Shown here: in pieces, positions 9,818-18,869 of the stretch | Layout of the letters: each line of letters begins with the position of its first letter | Position numbering within the stretch: position 1 is the stretch's first letter | NCBI RefSeq assembly: GCF_003417465.1 | Contig: NZ_QVMV01000012.1 | Span: forward strand, 60,963 to 124,962 | Reading direction: 5' to 3' | Source of the DNA: Wenzhouxiangella sp. 15190 | GTDB taxonomy: Bacteria; Pseudomonadota; Gammaproteobacteria; Xanthomonadales; Wenzhouxiangellaceae | DNA length: 64,000 nt | Translations under genes and position numbers: made by a program | Notes under the pieces: generated by a model | Database searches by the model: none | The model's input: the letters and a program-made list of their open reading frames with translations, nothing else | Told to the model about the DNA's origin: nothing

Positions 9818-10417
9818 GTGTCCACAAAGGAATACGCATCGAAGCGCGACTTCGACCGGACCTCCGAGCCGCGTGGTGGCAACGGCAAATCCGGGTCCGG
9901 CGACCAACCCCGCTTCGTGATCCAGAAGCATGATGCATCCAGCCTGCACTACGATTTCCGGCTGGAGATCGACGGCGTGCTGAAATCCTGGGCCGTACCC
10001 AAGGGCCCGTCGACGGATCCGGGCGACAAGCGCCTGGCGATTCCGACCGAGGATCACCCGCTGGCCTACGCTGACTTCGAAGGTGTCATCCCCCAAGGCG
10101 AGTACGGCGGTGGGACCGTGATGATCTGGGATCGCGGTACATTCAGCAACATCACCGAGAAGGATGGTGAACGCCAGCCGCTGAAACAGGCCTGGAAAAA
10201 CGGGCACGTGCTTGTCGAGTTGCACGGCGAGAAGATCTCTGGTGGTTATGCGCTTCGTCGCACCGGTTCCGGAGCCGACGCCAATTGGTTGCTCATCAAG
10301 ATCGACGACGCGGACGCCGATGCGCGCCGCAATCCGGTGTCGACCGAGCCCAAATCCGTCAAAAGCGGGCGCACGATGAAGCAGATCGCGCGCGACGAAG
10401 GCGGGAACGACGAATGA
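9818..10417 (+). CDS. ligD: LigD 3'-phosphoesterase domain protein (stand-alone)
   Basis: This is a DNA 3'-end processing enzyme that removes 3' phosphates or ribonucleotides during non-homologous end joining. The 199 residues consist almost only of the LigD PE domain. The signature QKHDASSLHYDFRLE contains the metal and catalytic His, His, Asp and Arg. The GTG start at 9818 follows a GAGG about 10 bases upstream. It overlaps the downstream ligase gene by four bases (ATGA), so translation is probably coupled. In Pseudomonas and mycobacterial LigD this domain is fused to ligase and polymerase; here it is a separate protein. No ku gene lies in the window. Confidence 0.9.
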   Translation: MSTKEYASKRDFDRTSEPRGGNGKSGSGDQPRFVIQKHDASSLHYDFRLEIDGVLKSWAVPKGPSTDPGDKRLAIPTEDHPLAYADFEGVIPQGEYGGGTVMIWDRGTFSNITEKDGERQPLKQAWKNGHVLVELHGEKISGGYALRRTGSGADANWLLIKIDDADADARRNPVSTEPKSVKSGRTMKQIARDEGGNDE

Positions 10418-11418
10418 GTGACTGGCTCGATGACCTGTCCTCGGAGGAGCGTGAGGCACTGAAGCAATCACCGCATCCCGACTGGATGTCGCCGATGCTC
10501 GCGACGCTGACAGAGGACCGGTTCTCCGATCCAGCCTGGATTTTCGAGCGCAAGCTCGACGGCGAACGCCTGCTTGCGTTCCGCGACGGAGACCGGCTCC
10601 GGCTGCTGACACGAAATCGAAAGAACGCACTGGAGACCTACCCCGAGATTGGGGACACATTGATGGCGCAACAGATTCCGGATTTCGTAATCGATGGTGA
10701 GGTGGTGGCATTCAAGGGGAGTGTAACGAGCTTTTCGAGGCTGCAACAGCGCATGAAGATCGCGGAGTCGGAAGAGGCGCACGCCAGCGGCGTAGCAGTC
10801 TATTTCTATATATTCGACGCACTGCACGTCGACGGATATGATCTCGATGCCTTGCCGCTTAGAACACGCAAGCGTATTCTTCGGCGGTTGTTCGATTTCA
10901 AGGTGCCGCTGCACTTTACCCCGCACCGCAACGAGGATGGGAAGGCGTTCTTTGAAGAGGCATGTAAAAAGGGTTGGGAGGGAATCATCGCCAAGCGCGC
11001 CGACTCCCACTATTGCCATGGCCGATCCCGTGACTGGCTCAAGTTCAAATGCGATCGCGGCCAGGAACTCGTCATAGCCGGCTTTACCGAGCCGAAAGGT
11101 GAGCGCAAGGGCTTCGGCGCACTGCTGGTCGGCTACTACGACAATGGTGATCTTTGCTATGCAGGCAAGGTCGGCACCGGCTACGATGATCGCTTCCTCG
11201 AGGAATTTCGCGCTCGGCTGGATAAGTACGCGATCGGCGAATGCCCGTTCGCCGACGGGCCCACCGAAAAGAACATCACCTGGGTACGGCCACACTTTGT
11301 CGGTGAATTCAGTTTCACCGAATGGACCGAAGACGGGAAGCTCAGGCATCCACGCTTCCTCGGGTTGCGGCGGGACAAGAAGCCGCGCGAGGTTACCCGC
11401 GAGACAGCTGATGACTGA
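10414..11418 (+). CDS. ligD: ATP-dependent DNA ligase (LigD ligase domain, stand-alone)
   Basis: This is an ATP-dependent DNA ligase of 334 residues that seals nicks or joined ends. Motif I is FERKLDGER, with the adenylated Lys at residue 47. Downstream motifs include DGEVVAF (motif III region), EGIIAKR (motif IV) and WLKFKC (motif V), followed by an OB-fold domain ending near residue 310. It overlaps the PE gene by 4 bases and the polymerase gene by 8 bases, making a three-cistron operon with the same domain order (PE-LIG-POL) as one-piece Pseudomonas-type LigD. The extra 20 N-terminal residues (rich in Glu and Ser) could be the old linker. Confidence 0.92.
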   Translation: MSDWLDDLSSEEREALKQSPHPDWMSPMLATLTEDRFSDPAWIFERKLDGERLLAFRDGDRLRLLTRNRKNALETYPEIGDTLMAQQIPDFVIDGEVVAFKGSVTSFSRLQQRMKIAESEEAHASGVAVYFYIFDALHVDGYDLDALPLRTRKRILRRLFDFKVPLHFTPHRNEDGKAFFEEACKKGWEGIIAKRADSHYCHGRSRDWLKFKCDRGQELVIAGFTEPKGERKGFGALLVGYYDNGDLCYAGKVGTGYDDRFLEEFRARLDKYAIGECPFADGPTEKNITWVRPHFVGEFSFTEWTEDGKLRHPRFLGLRRDKKPREVTRETADD

Positions 11419-12325
11419 GGATGGCGAACGAGTCATCGAGGTCGGCGGCCGCGAGATCGCGATCAGTCATCCGGACAAGGTGCTGTTCCCGGACGACGGG
11501 CTCACGAAGTGCGAGTTGGCCGAATACTACGCACGCATCGCCCCAACCGCGCTGCGACACTACAAGAATCGCGCACTTAGCATGCACCGCTATCCCGACG
11601 GGATCGGCGATGAAGGCTTCTTCCAGAAAAAGATCGGTGATCACTTCCCCGACTGGATCAACCGGGCAACGTTGCCGAAGAAAGACGGCGAGGTTACCTA
11701 CGTCGTTGCCGACAACGAAGCCACACTGGTCTACCTGGCCCAGCAGGACTGCATCACGCCACACTTGTCACTGTCGCGCATCGACCGACCGCATCATCCC
11801 GACCGCATGATTTTTGACCTGGACCCCTCGGACGACGACTTCAGGAAAGTATGCCGTACCGCCATGTACCTGAAGAAGATGCTCGACCGCCTGGAGCTGA
11901 ATGCCTTCGTGCAGACGACCGGCTCGCGTGGGCTACACATCGTGGTTCCGCTGGACCGTCACGCCGACTTTGAAGCAGGCCGGGGCTTTACCCATGCCTT
12001 GTGCGAGCGTGTCGCCGCGGAAGATCCGGAGCTCATGACCACCGAGCAGCGCAAGGCCAAGCGAGGCAAGCGAGTGTTCCTCGACGACCTTCGCAATGCT
12101 TATGGTCAGACGGCCGTGGCGCCCTATGCGGTTCGGGCGCGACCCGGCGCCCCGCTCGCCACGCCGATTCGCTGGGAAGAGCTCGACGGGCACCTGGACC
12201 CGCGCCGTTATCACATCGGCAATATCTTTCGCCGCCTGGCCCGGATTGAAGACCCTTGGCGTGACATCGCGAAGCATGCGTCCCGGCTGCCGGATACTGC
12301 TGCTATTCCGGCGTTCGAAACGTAG
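11411..12325 (+). CDS. ligD: LigD primase-polymerase domain protein (stand-alone)
   Basis: This is an archaeo-eukaryotic-primase-type polymerase for end joining, 304 residues, consisting only of the LigD POL domain. The catalytic acidic pair is seen in IFDLDPSDDD (Asp136 and Asp138), with the conserved GSRGLHIVVPL following. It begins at an ATG within the last codons of the ligase gene (8-base overlap), so it is probably made by re-initiation. It would add templated or non-templated nucleotides, often ribonucleotides, at break ends. The split is not a frameshift artefact: each part has its own start codon and terminal linker. Ku would be needed for full NHEJ and must be elsewhere if present. 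Confidence 0.9.
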   Translation: MTEDGERVIEVGGREIAISHPDKVLFPDDGLTKCELAEYYARIAPTALRHYKNRALSMHRYPDGIGDEGFFQKKIGDHFPDWINRATLPKKDGEVTYVVADNEATLVYLAQQDCITPHLSLSRIDRPHHPDRMIFDLDPSDDDFRKVCRTAMYLKKMLDRLELNAFVQTTGSRGLHIVVPLDRHADFEAGRGFTHALCERVAAEDPELMTTEQRKAKRGKRVFLDDLRNAYGQTAVAPYAVRARPGAPLATPIRWEELDGHLDPRRYHIGNIFRRLARIEDPWRDIAKHASRLPDTAAIPAFET

Positions 12326-12371
12326 CCCGACCCTCTTGGGATTGGTGGGGCGGATTGTCGGTTTAAATCGA

Positions 12372-13364
12372 TCAGGGCTTTACCAGCTCCACTCGCCGAT
12401 TTTGCGCACGCCCTTCTTCAGTAGCATTCGTGGCCGTCGGCGCCAAAGGACCGACGCCATGCGGATGAAGCCTTTCCTGGCTAATGCCATAGTCCGTTAC
12501 CAAAGCATTGACGACTGCCTTGGCTCGATCCTTCGAGAGACTCATGTTGTACTCAAGGTCTCCACTGCTGTCGGTGTGTCCGACCACATAGAGGTCGAAA
12601 CCCTTTTCTTCCTTGAGAAACTTTGAGATTTCCTCGAGCGCAGTCCTTGATTCGGATTTTATCGATGCCTTTCCTGTGTCGAAGTACAGATCCTGAATGG
12701 AAGTGACGCCCTTGCTACTGATTTCCTCGGCCAGCACATCGGCATCGGTCCTGACGTCGACTTTGTCGGTATCCATCGATCCAGTCTCGACAACATCAAC
12801 CTGGATCCCGGAACTGTCTGAACCTTCCCGTAAACTTACACAGAGAGAAACATAGACGACGCCTGCACCTTCATCCTGACGATCCAGCTTTGCCGACAGG
12901 TAGCGAAAATCCTGCTGGGATACGACCGGGTTTTGTTCGATATCCAACGGATTGACATCGCGCTGGTATAACTTGATGGTCCAGAACCAGCCCAATTCTC
13001 CTTGAGTGCCGGAGAACAATATATCGAAGCCAGCATCCTTTAGGGCTGTTTCATAGTTGCGGTATATTTCGAGTGTAGATCGCCCCTCAGGTGCCTTGTA
13101 CTGGATTCGCGTTACCTTGCCAGTGACTGTTTTGCTGTCCGACAACTCCCGGTCATCGTCAAGCTCGCCAAGGGGTAATTTATATTCACCGAAGTCTTTT
13201 ACATCGTAGTAAGTGATAACCGAATCATCATAACGAGAAATTAGTGGATGATCCTCGCTGCCTTCGATGTCGTCGGCGTGAGCTATGTTCACGCCTTGAG
13301 TAAGGCCAATCAGAAACACAAAAGAAAGGGGAATGAGCAGGATTCTCGTTTCAGGCGTCTTCAT
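12372..13364 (-). CDS. OmpA family protein with DUF4892-like N-terminal domain
   Basis: This is a periplasmic/outer-membrane-associated protein that should bind peptidoglycan. The 330 residues begin with a signal peptide (ILLIPLSFVFLIGLTQG). A middle region of about 160 residues resembles DUF4892, and the C-terminal 110 residues are an OmpA domain with LYFDTGKASIKSES, VVGHTDSSGD and the peptidoglycan-binding NMSLSKDRA and NRRVEL motifs. The ATG at 13364 has GGAG 10 bases upstream; a TTG six codons earlier is less likely. There is no beta-barrel, so it is probably a soluble or loosely anchored wall-binding protein. It is followed upstream by the DUF2207-like gene on the same strand, about 100 bases away. 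Confidence 0.85.
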   Translation of the reverse strand: MKTPETRILLIPLSFVFLIGLTQGVNIAHADDIEGSEDHPLISRYDDSVITYYDVKDFGEYKLPLGELDDDRELSDSKTVTGKVTRIQYKAPEGRSTLEIYRNYETALKDAGFDILFSGTQGELGWFWTIKLYQRDVNPLDIEQNPVVSQQDFRYLSAKLDRQDEGAGVVYVSLCVSLREGSDSSGIQVDVVETGSMDTDKVDVRTDADVLAEEISSKGVTSIQDLYFDTGKASIKSESRTALEEISKFLKEEKGFDLYVVGHTDSSGDLEYNMSLSKDRAKAVVNALVTDYGISQERLHPHGVGPLAPTATNATEEGRAQNRRVELVKP

Positions 13365-13460
13365 GCGAGCATCTCCAATCAAATAATGCCCTTCAGAATA
13401 ACACTTGTGGATTGTCGACCCGTGGGTACGTCACATGGGTATCAAAGCATCAGGGCATCC

Positions 13461-14417
13461 TCAGCCGCCACCGCCTCCACCGCCACCTCCACCGCCGCCG
13501 CCACCACCGGCGCCGCCGCCACCACCACCAGTCCCGATGGTGCCGCCGCCACGCCCGGCCGGCAGGATGAAGAACACCAGGTAGAACACGATTGCACCGA
13601 AGGCCAGCATGAAGACGATCCCGAATATCCGCATCCCGATGAGTTCGAAATCGATCGGAATCCGGGACGGCTCGATCAGGCCCGAGGGCCAGCGAGCGGA
13701 AAAGGCGAACTCGCCACCGGCGGCTACGCCTTCATCGTGGATGATCTCAATGGTGTCGGAATCACTGCGACGTACCTGTGTGGAATCGGTCTCGATAACC
13801 CCCTCGCCCTCGCCGGGCCAGCGGTCAAAAGTCGATACATTGACCTGATCTGCCGAAAGGGGTCGGGGTACATTCAGTTCAACCCGGACTCTTTCGATAT
13901 CGAGGGGCCAACCCCCTCGACCGGTAACCGGCCAGTACATTCGGGCCTCGTCACCGGTTTCGCGAAAGGGTGCAGTGACGCGGTAGTCGAAATGGAAGGT
14001 ATATCGGCCGGGTTCGAGGTCGGTTCTCGGGTCGCCCGCCGGAATGCGGGGAATCACGAACTGGCGCTGGATTAATTCCTCACCATCATCCCGTTGGAAG
14101 ACGATCGCACTGGAACCGTCGTCGCGATGACGCTCGACCCGCACCCCGTTGGCTTCGTAGGCGACCTCGTGGCTACCATCATTGGGCAGTTGCAGGCTTT
14201 CGGTCAGCGAGCGGTAGAGGTAGTGTTCGACTTCCTCGCCCCGCACATCCACCGTGATCGCTTCCTCGACCGTCAGGTACCCTTCCGGATCGAGCGCCAT
14301 GCGGATACCGAATTTCTCGATCCGCTCTTGTGCCGAAAGGCCGCTCGCGGCCACCAGCGACAATCCGAAGAAGGCGGCACGCAAAATCCACGGTAGAAGG
14401 GAGCAGGTTGCGTTCAT
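13461..14417 (-). CDS. DUF2207-like membrane protein with polyglycine tail
   Basis: This 318-residue protein has a signal peptide, an extracytoplasmic DUF2207-type beta domain (residues about 30-230, starting RIEKFGIRMALDPEGYLTVEE) and one membrane helix near 265-287, then ends in an almost pure glycine tail. Known DUF2207 proteins (YciQ type) have more helices and a long cytoplasmic part before a Gly/Ser-rich end, so this copy is a short form or has lost its middle. The tail is encoded by a GCC/ACC-rich triplet tract that could slip. The role is unknown; the family is a predicted membrane protein. Confidence 0.75.
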   Translation of the reverse strand: MNATCSLLPWILRAAFFGLSLVAASGLSAQERIEKFGIRMALDPEGYLTVEEAITVDVRGEEVEHYLYRSLTESLQLPNDGSHEVAYEANGVRVERHRDDGSSAIVFQRDDGEELIQRQFVIPRIPAGDPRTDLEPGRYTFHFDYRVTAPFRETGDEARMYWPVTGRGGWPLDIERVRVELNVPRPLSADQVNVSTFDRWPGEGEGVIETDSTQVRRSDSDTIEIIHDEGVAAGGEFAFSARWPSGLIEPSRIPIDFELIGMRIFGIVFMLAFGAIVFYLVFFILPAGRGGGTIGTGGGGGGAGGGGGGGGGGGGGGG

Positions 14418-14597
14418 GTGTGAGCCCTTTTGTCATCGTGCACCATGCCAGATCGTACGCGTGTCCGGCAAGCACAGACACCTGACTCGCAAGGCCGAGA
14501 GTCGGAGTCGCTTTGATAGCGGTCAAGCAAGTCCCGCAGTCTTCTTCCGACGGTCGCTTGCTACACTGCCCATTCAACACCGCGGGATGACTGAGTG

Positions 14598-15749
14598 ATG
14601 ACCAATCGGGTTCGTGGGTTGCACTGCAGCCTGGACGGGACAAGCTATCCATTCGGGGAGGTCCATCGCTTGTCGGAGGCCGGCAGGCCGCTGCTGGTCG
14701 ACTACCACCTCGAGGGCATGCGCGCGCAGCTCGATCGCGACGAGATCGCGGCACGCCCCGGTGGTTTCTGGAAATGGCGCGAATTGCTGCCAGTTTCGGA
14801 TTTCGACCGGGTTCCGCGGCTCGGCGAGATCGACACCCCGCTGATTGAACTGGCCGCTAACCCAGGCGTGGTGGTCAAGGACGAAGGCCGGCTGCCGACC
14901 GGATCTTTCAAGGCGCGCGGTCTGGCTCTGGCCGTGGCCATGGCACGCGAACTCGGCCTGGAGAAACTCGCCATGCCGTCCAATGGCAATGCCGGGGCGG
15001 CCCTGGCGGCCTATGCCACGCGGGCCGGACTCGAGGCCCTGGTTTACTGTCCGGCTGATACGCCCCGCATCAACATCGACGAGACACAGCTGGCCGGCGC
15101 CGAAGTGGTCGAGGTCGACGGCTACATCGACGATTGCGGCAAGCTGCTGGCCGAACGTGCCCAACGGGAAGGCTGGTTCGACGTCTCCACGCTCAAGGAG
15201 CCCTACCGGCTCGAAGGCAAAAAGACCATGGGCCTGGAGTTGGCATCACAGATGGACTGGCGCCTGCCCGAGGCGATCTTCTACCCCACCGGCGGCGGGA
15301 CAGGGCTGATCGGCATGTGGAAGGCCTTCGCTGAGATGAGGCAACTGGGCTGGATCGAAGGGCCCTTGCCGAAGATGTTCGCCGTTCAAGCGGCCGGCTG
15401 TGCCCCCATCGTGCGCGCCTTCGATGCCGGCGAGCGTTTCGCCGAGCGCTGGGAGAACGCACACACCATCGCGGCGGGCATTCGTGTGCCGAAGGCCCTC
15501 GGCGATTTCCTCATTCTCGATGCGGTACGCGAGTCCGGCGGCAGCGCCATCGCCGTTTCCGAGGACGCCATCAATGCCTCCTGGCGCGAACTTTGCCGGA
15601 CAGAAGGCCTATTGATGTGTCCGGAGGGGGCGGCCACCCATGCAGCCTGGCGGCAGGCCGTCGCCGATGGTCAGCTCGACGAGGGTGCACATAGCGTGCT
15701 GTTCAACTGCGCAACCGGTTTGAAATACCCCCTTCAGGGCCTTGCCTGA
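14598..15749 (+). CDS. thrC: Threonine synthase
   Basis: This is a PLP enzyme that converts O-phospho-L-homoserine to L-threonine in the cytoplasm. It has 383 residues. The PLP lysine is Lys105 in PTGSFKARG; the phosphate-binding SNGNAGAALAAYA and the TGGGTGL loop are visible. The N-terminus (GLHCSLDGTSYPFG) resembles the zinc-less N-terminal module of the longer plant/archaeal type threonine synthases. The ATG at 14598 lies next to an overlapping GTG at 14595. It is monocistronic here, with no thrA or thrB nearby. A related PLP lyase annotation (threonine dehydratase-like) is possible but less likely given the N-terminal module. Confidence 0.85.
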   Translation: MTNRVRGLHCSLDGTSYPFGEVHRLSEAGRPLLVDYHLEGMRAQLDRDEIAARPGGFWKWRELLPVSDFDRVPRLGEIDTPLIELAANPGVVVKDEGRLPTGSFKARGLALAVAMARELGLEKLAMPSNGNAGAALAAYATRAGLEALVYCPADTPRINIDETQLAGAEVVEVDGYIDDCGKLLAERAQREGWFDVSTLKEPYRLEGKKTMGLELASQMDWRLPEAIFYPTGGGTGLIGMWKAFAEMRQLGWIEGPLPKMFAVQAAGCAPIVRAFDAGERFAERWENAHTIAAGIRVPKALGDFLILDAVRESGGSAIAVSEDAINASWRELCRTEGLLMCPEGAATHAAWRQAVADGQLDEGAHSVLFNCATGLKYPLQGLA

Positions 15750-15768
15750 CGCAGCTTTCGAAAATCAG

Positions 15769-15787
15769 GCCTGAAGAGCCTTCAGGC
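15769..15787 (+). terminator. Hairpin after thrC (possible terminator)
   Basis: A perfect 8-bp stem (GCCTGAAG/CTTCAGGC) with a 3-base loop lies 20 bases after the thrC stop. There is no T tract after it, so it may only protect the 3' end of the message. Confidence 0.35.
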
Positions 15788-15935
15788 ACATGCCCACTGG
15801 ACAAGGCCTTCGCTGGCAAGAATGCGACGTATCCTCTATCCTCGGGATACTGGGTGGGCTTGGCGTCCGGCGGGTTGAGTGTCCAGCCATTGCGGACGAG
15901 CCAGGCAGCCTGAAAAAGAGCAGCAGGGGTCCTGT

Positions 15936-18236
15936 ATGGTTCAAGACAGCGAAACGCGCCAGCTTGCCGCGATCGTGTTCACGGACCTGGTCGGCTTCAC
16001 TGCGCTGATGGAGGCCGACGAAGCCCACGCCCGTCAAGTTCTGCAATCCCAGCAGCGTCTTGTTCAGTCCCTCCTCGGGCAGTACGGCGGCAGGCTACTC
16101 AAGGAAATCGGCGATGGTCAGCTGCTGATGTTCGGCAGCGGCGTCAACGCGGTCCGCTGTGCCGTCGCCATCCAGGAAGCGGAAAAGGACTTTGCCCTCC
16201 GGATCGGCATTCATATCGGTGATGTGGTCATTGAGGATGAGGAGATTTACGGGTCCGGAGTCAACATCGCCTCGCGGATCGAATCGCTGGCCCCGCCGGG
16301 CGGCATCTGCCTGACCGCCGATGTCTGGCACCAGACGCGAAACCACACCGACCTGCAGGCTACCCGGCTGGGCCATCGTGAACTGAAGGGCATCAGCCTG
16401 CCCATAGAACTTTACAAGCTTGAGCCGGGCAGCCAGCAGGATGCTGCCAGCGGTGGATTGGATGCGGCGGCCAGTTCTGACACCGGTTCAACCACGCGTG
16501 AAAGCAACGCTTTCAACGCCGGCGGCACGGTCAGGTCCGGCTCCGGCGTTCGTTCCGCGCCGATGGTGATCGCGGCATTGGCATTGCTGGCCGCGGCCAG
16601 TTTCGTTGTCTATTCACTGATTCCCGACCCGGTGGCTCCGCCGGACGTCAACCGGCTTTCCATTGCCGTCCTTCCTTTCGAGAATCTCAGTCCCGATCAA
16701 GACGACGCCTACTTCGCCGAGGGGATTCATGAAGACATCATCATCAAGCTTTCCCGAATCGGTGGTATCCGCACCATATCGCGCCGCTCGGTACAGGAGT
16801 TCGCCGGCAGCGACCTGGAACGAATTGCCGATGAACTGAAGGTCGGCTCCATCCTGGAAGGAAGCGTGCGTCGCTCTGGTGATCGCATTCGGGTAGCGGT
16901 TCAACACGTCGATACCCGTAGCCACGAAACCCTGTGGGCGCAGTCTTTTGTACGCGGTGAGATTACGGACCTGTTCGAGATTCAGAGCGCGATTGCCGAA
17001 CAGATCGTGTCGGCGCTCGAAGCCAACCTCAGCCCGGATGAGCAGGAACAACTTCGGCAACGACCGACCGAAATTGCCGAAGCCCACACGTTTTACATGA
17101 AAGGCCGCGCCAGCCTGCGCAAGGAAGGCACGCTGGAGAACCTGAAAGAAGCCGCCGGATATTTTGAACAGGCGCTTGAGCAGGATCCCGAATACGGCCT
17201 GGCCATGGCCGGTCTTTGCACTGCGCAGTGGCAACAATATGATCTTACCCGTGATAACGAAATGGCCGAGGAGGCCATCGATACCTGCCGCCAGGCCGAT
17301 CGCCATGATTCACTGGCGGAAACGCATGTGGCACTGGCCAATCTGTATCTGGGGATCGGAGAGCTCGATCAAGCCTGGTCGGCGCTCGAGCGGGCACTGG
17401 AGATCGAGCCCGGAAACGCCGAGGCTTACTCGGTGCGTGGCCAGGTTTACGAAGAGCGCGGCGAACTGGAAGCAGCCGAAAGCGATCTCCGCAAGGCGAT
17501 CGAGCTGGACCCGGGTTACTGGCGGCACTACAACGACCTCGGAGTCATGTATTTCAAAAGCGGCCGGTACGAACTGGCGGCCGAACAGTTCTCACGTGCC
17601 ATCGAGCTTGAACCCGCCAGCCCCCGTCCCTACTCCAATCTGGGTGGAGCGCTGGTGCATCTTGGCGAGTATCTCAAGGGTGCCGACGCCATTCGACAGT
17701 CGATCGAATTGCGTCCCACCGACAGGGCTTACTCCAATGCTGGCGTCAACTACTTCTTTGCGGGCAATTACTCGGAAGCGGAGGCCATGTTCGAGGAAGC
17801 CATCGCAATGAACCCATCCAATTTCCTGTATCACGGGTCTCTGGGGGATGTCATTGCAATCCAGGAAGGTCGAAGTTCCGAAGCGAAGGCCCATTACGAA
17901 GAGGCGATTCGACTGGCCCGTGAGCGGCTCGAAGTCAATCCCAATGATCATTCAACGCTTGCGCGGATTGCCCTCTATCTGGCCCGGATCGGAAGGATTG
18001 ATGAAGCACGGGAAGAACTTCGAAATCTGTCCGAACTGGAGCAGCTTGACTACGATGCCGAACTTTCCATCGGTATGACGGAGTTCTTTCTGGGCAATAA
18101 AACCGAAGCCATCGAACATTTCCAACGCGCGATCGATCTGGGGTACCCGCGCGATCTTCTGGAAGCCGATCCCAATCTGGAACCCTTGTCGGATCATCCG
18201 GCCTACCAGGACTTGATGCGGGACGATTCCAGTTAA
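15936..18236 (+). CDS. Membrane class III adenylate/guanylate cyclase with TolB-like and TPR domains
   Basis: This is a predicted nucleotide cyclase of 766 residues. The catalytic domain (about 10-165) keeps the metal Asp residues (Asp17 in FTDLVGF, Asp60 in KEIGDG), the base-selecting Lys56, and the transition-state Asn110 and Arg114 (YGSGVNIASRIE), so it should be active, probably on ATP. A membrane helix follows near 210-230, then a TolB-N-like domain (SIAVLPFENLSPDQDDAYFA) and about eight TPRs to the end. The cyclase is therefore cytoplasmic and the TPR part periplasmic. The start has AGGGG about 9 bases upstream. A ZIP-like gene with a cyclic-nucleotide-binding domain lies two genes on. 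Confidence 0.88.
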   Translation: MVQDSETRQLAAIVFTDLVGFTALMEADEAHARQVLQSQQRLVQSLLGQYGGRLLKEIGDGQLLMFGSGVNAVRCAVAIQEAEKDFALRIGIHIGDVVIEDEEIYGSGVNIASRIESLAPPGGICLTADVWHQTRNHTDLQATRLGHRELKGISLPIELYKLEPGSQQDAASGGLDAAASSDTGSTTRESNAFNAGGTVRSGSGVRSAPMVIAALALLAAASFVVYSLIPDPVAPPDVNRLSIAVLPFENLSPDQDDAYFAEGIHEDIIIKLSRIGGIRTISRRSVQEFAGSDLERIADELKVGSILEGSVRRSGDRIRVAVQHVDTRSHETLWAQSFVRGEITDLFEIQSAIAEQIVSALEANLSPDEQEQLRQRPTEIAEAHTFYMKGRASLRKEGTLENLKEAAGYFEQALEQDPEYGLAMAGLCTAQWQQYDLTRDNEMAEEAIDTCRQADRHDSLAETHVALANLYLGIGELDQAWSALERALEIEPGNAEAYSVRGQVYEERGELEAAESDLRKAIELDPGYWRHYNDLGVMYFKSGRYELAAEQFSRAIELEPASPRPYSNLGGALVHLGEYLKGADAIRQSIELRPTDRAYSNAGVNYFFAGNYSEAEAMFEEAIAMNPSNFLYHGSLGDVIAIQEGRSSEAKAHYEEAIRLARERLEVNPNDHSTLARIALYLARIGRIDEAREELRNLSELEQLDYDAELSIGMTEFFLGNKTEAIEHFQRAIDLGYPRDLLEADPNLEPLSDHPAYQDLMRDDSS

Positions 18237-18260
18237 CCTCAACGAACGGAGGAAACTGCC

Positions 18261-18755
18261 ATGAAAACAGGACTTGTATCAATTAGTCTGTTCGGAATCA
18301 CTATCTTCATTCTTGCCGGCTGCGCGGTGACAGCGCCCCCCGGGGAGCCCGAAGTCTGCCGGGCTGAATGCCGGGTCGATATCAACTTGCCCGACGAGCC
18401 CGCCAATCTCCATGTCGAAGGCGGATCCGAAGTCAATTTTCGCATTCAGAACGCCGAACAGGCTTTGGCCCGATCGGATTCGGCCCGACGGGTTTCGGCC
18501 CAACGGGATTCGGCCCAACGGGTTTCGGTCCAACGGGATTCGGCCCGCATCGTGCTTTCATTCGAACAGCCGGCGCTGCTCGACAACCAGGGAACTCCGC
18601 TTTACACCCTGGACTTGCGATCCGGGAATAACCTCTACGAGGTCAACGATGAAGGCGTCTGCAGACCACCCGACGGCTGCCGTTACGTGATCATCGATGT
18701 CGGACGACCGGACCGGCCCTCCATCATTTCCACTCCGAAAATCATTGTGTATTGA
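18261..18755 (+). CDS. Lipoprotein with five-residue tandem repeat
   Basis: This 164-residue protein has a clear lipoprotein signal (IFILAGC, Cys at residue 21), so it is anchored in a membrane of the envelope. The rest has two Cys pairs and a beta-rich C-terminal region. Between about residues 69 and 98 runs a five-residue repeat of the form SAQRD/SAQRV, encoded by a 15-bp tandem repeat. GGAGG precedes the ATG, and it starts 24 bases after the cyclase stop, so the two are probably co-transcribed. The family is not recognised. The repeat is probably a flexible, length-variable linker. Confidence 0.75.
   Translation: MKTGLVSISLFGITIFILAGCAVTAPPGEPEVCRAECRVDINLPDEPANLHVEGGSEVNFRIQNAEQALARSDSARRVSAQRDSAQRVSVQRDSARIVLSFEQPALLDNQGTPLYTLDLRSGNNLYEVNDEGVCRPPDGCRYVIIDVGRPDRPSIISTPKIIVY
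18464..18553 (+). repeat. 15-bp tandem repeat inside the lipoprotein gene
   Basis: There are about six copies of TTCGGCCCAACGGGA with few changes, at 18464 (degenerate), 18479, 18494, 18509, 18524 and 18539 (partial). The period is a multiple of three, so copy-number change keeps the reading frame. Confidence 0.85.
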
Positions 18756-18794
18756 CGAGAAGGTTTCATCTGGGAATGGACTCCGAAAAGGGCA

Positions 18795-18814
18795 CCCCTT
18801 CGCACTCGAAGGGG
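18795..18814. terminator. Strong hairpin between convergent genes
   Basis: CCCCTTCG/CGAAGGGG forms a perfect 8-bp stem with a CACT loop, between the lipoprotein gene (plus) and the ZIP-like gene (minus). Flanking GGGCA and TGCCC can extend it. No T tract follows on either strand, so a terminator role is only suggested by position. Confidence 0.4.
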
Positions 18815-18869
18815 CCTGCCCGGCCGAGACCAGCTTGCACCTCACGACGTAGGGTTATCTGCAGCCACC

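Noticed and set aside
9648..9920. A GTG frame of 90 codons upstream of the LigD phosphoesterase.
   Set aside because: Only its first 40 codons look protein-like, and it runs into the phosphoesterase gene in another frame; kept only as a possible remnant.
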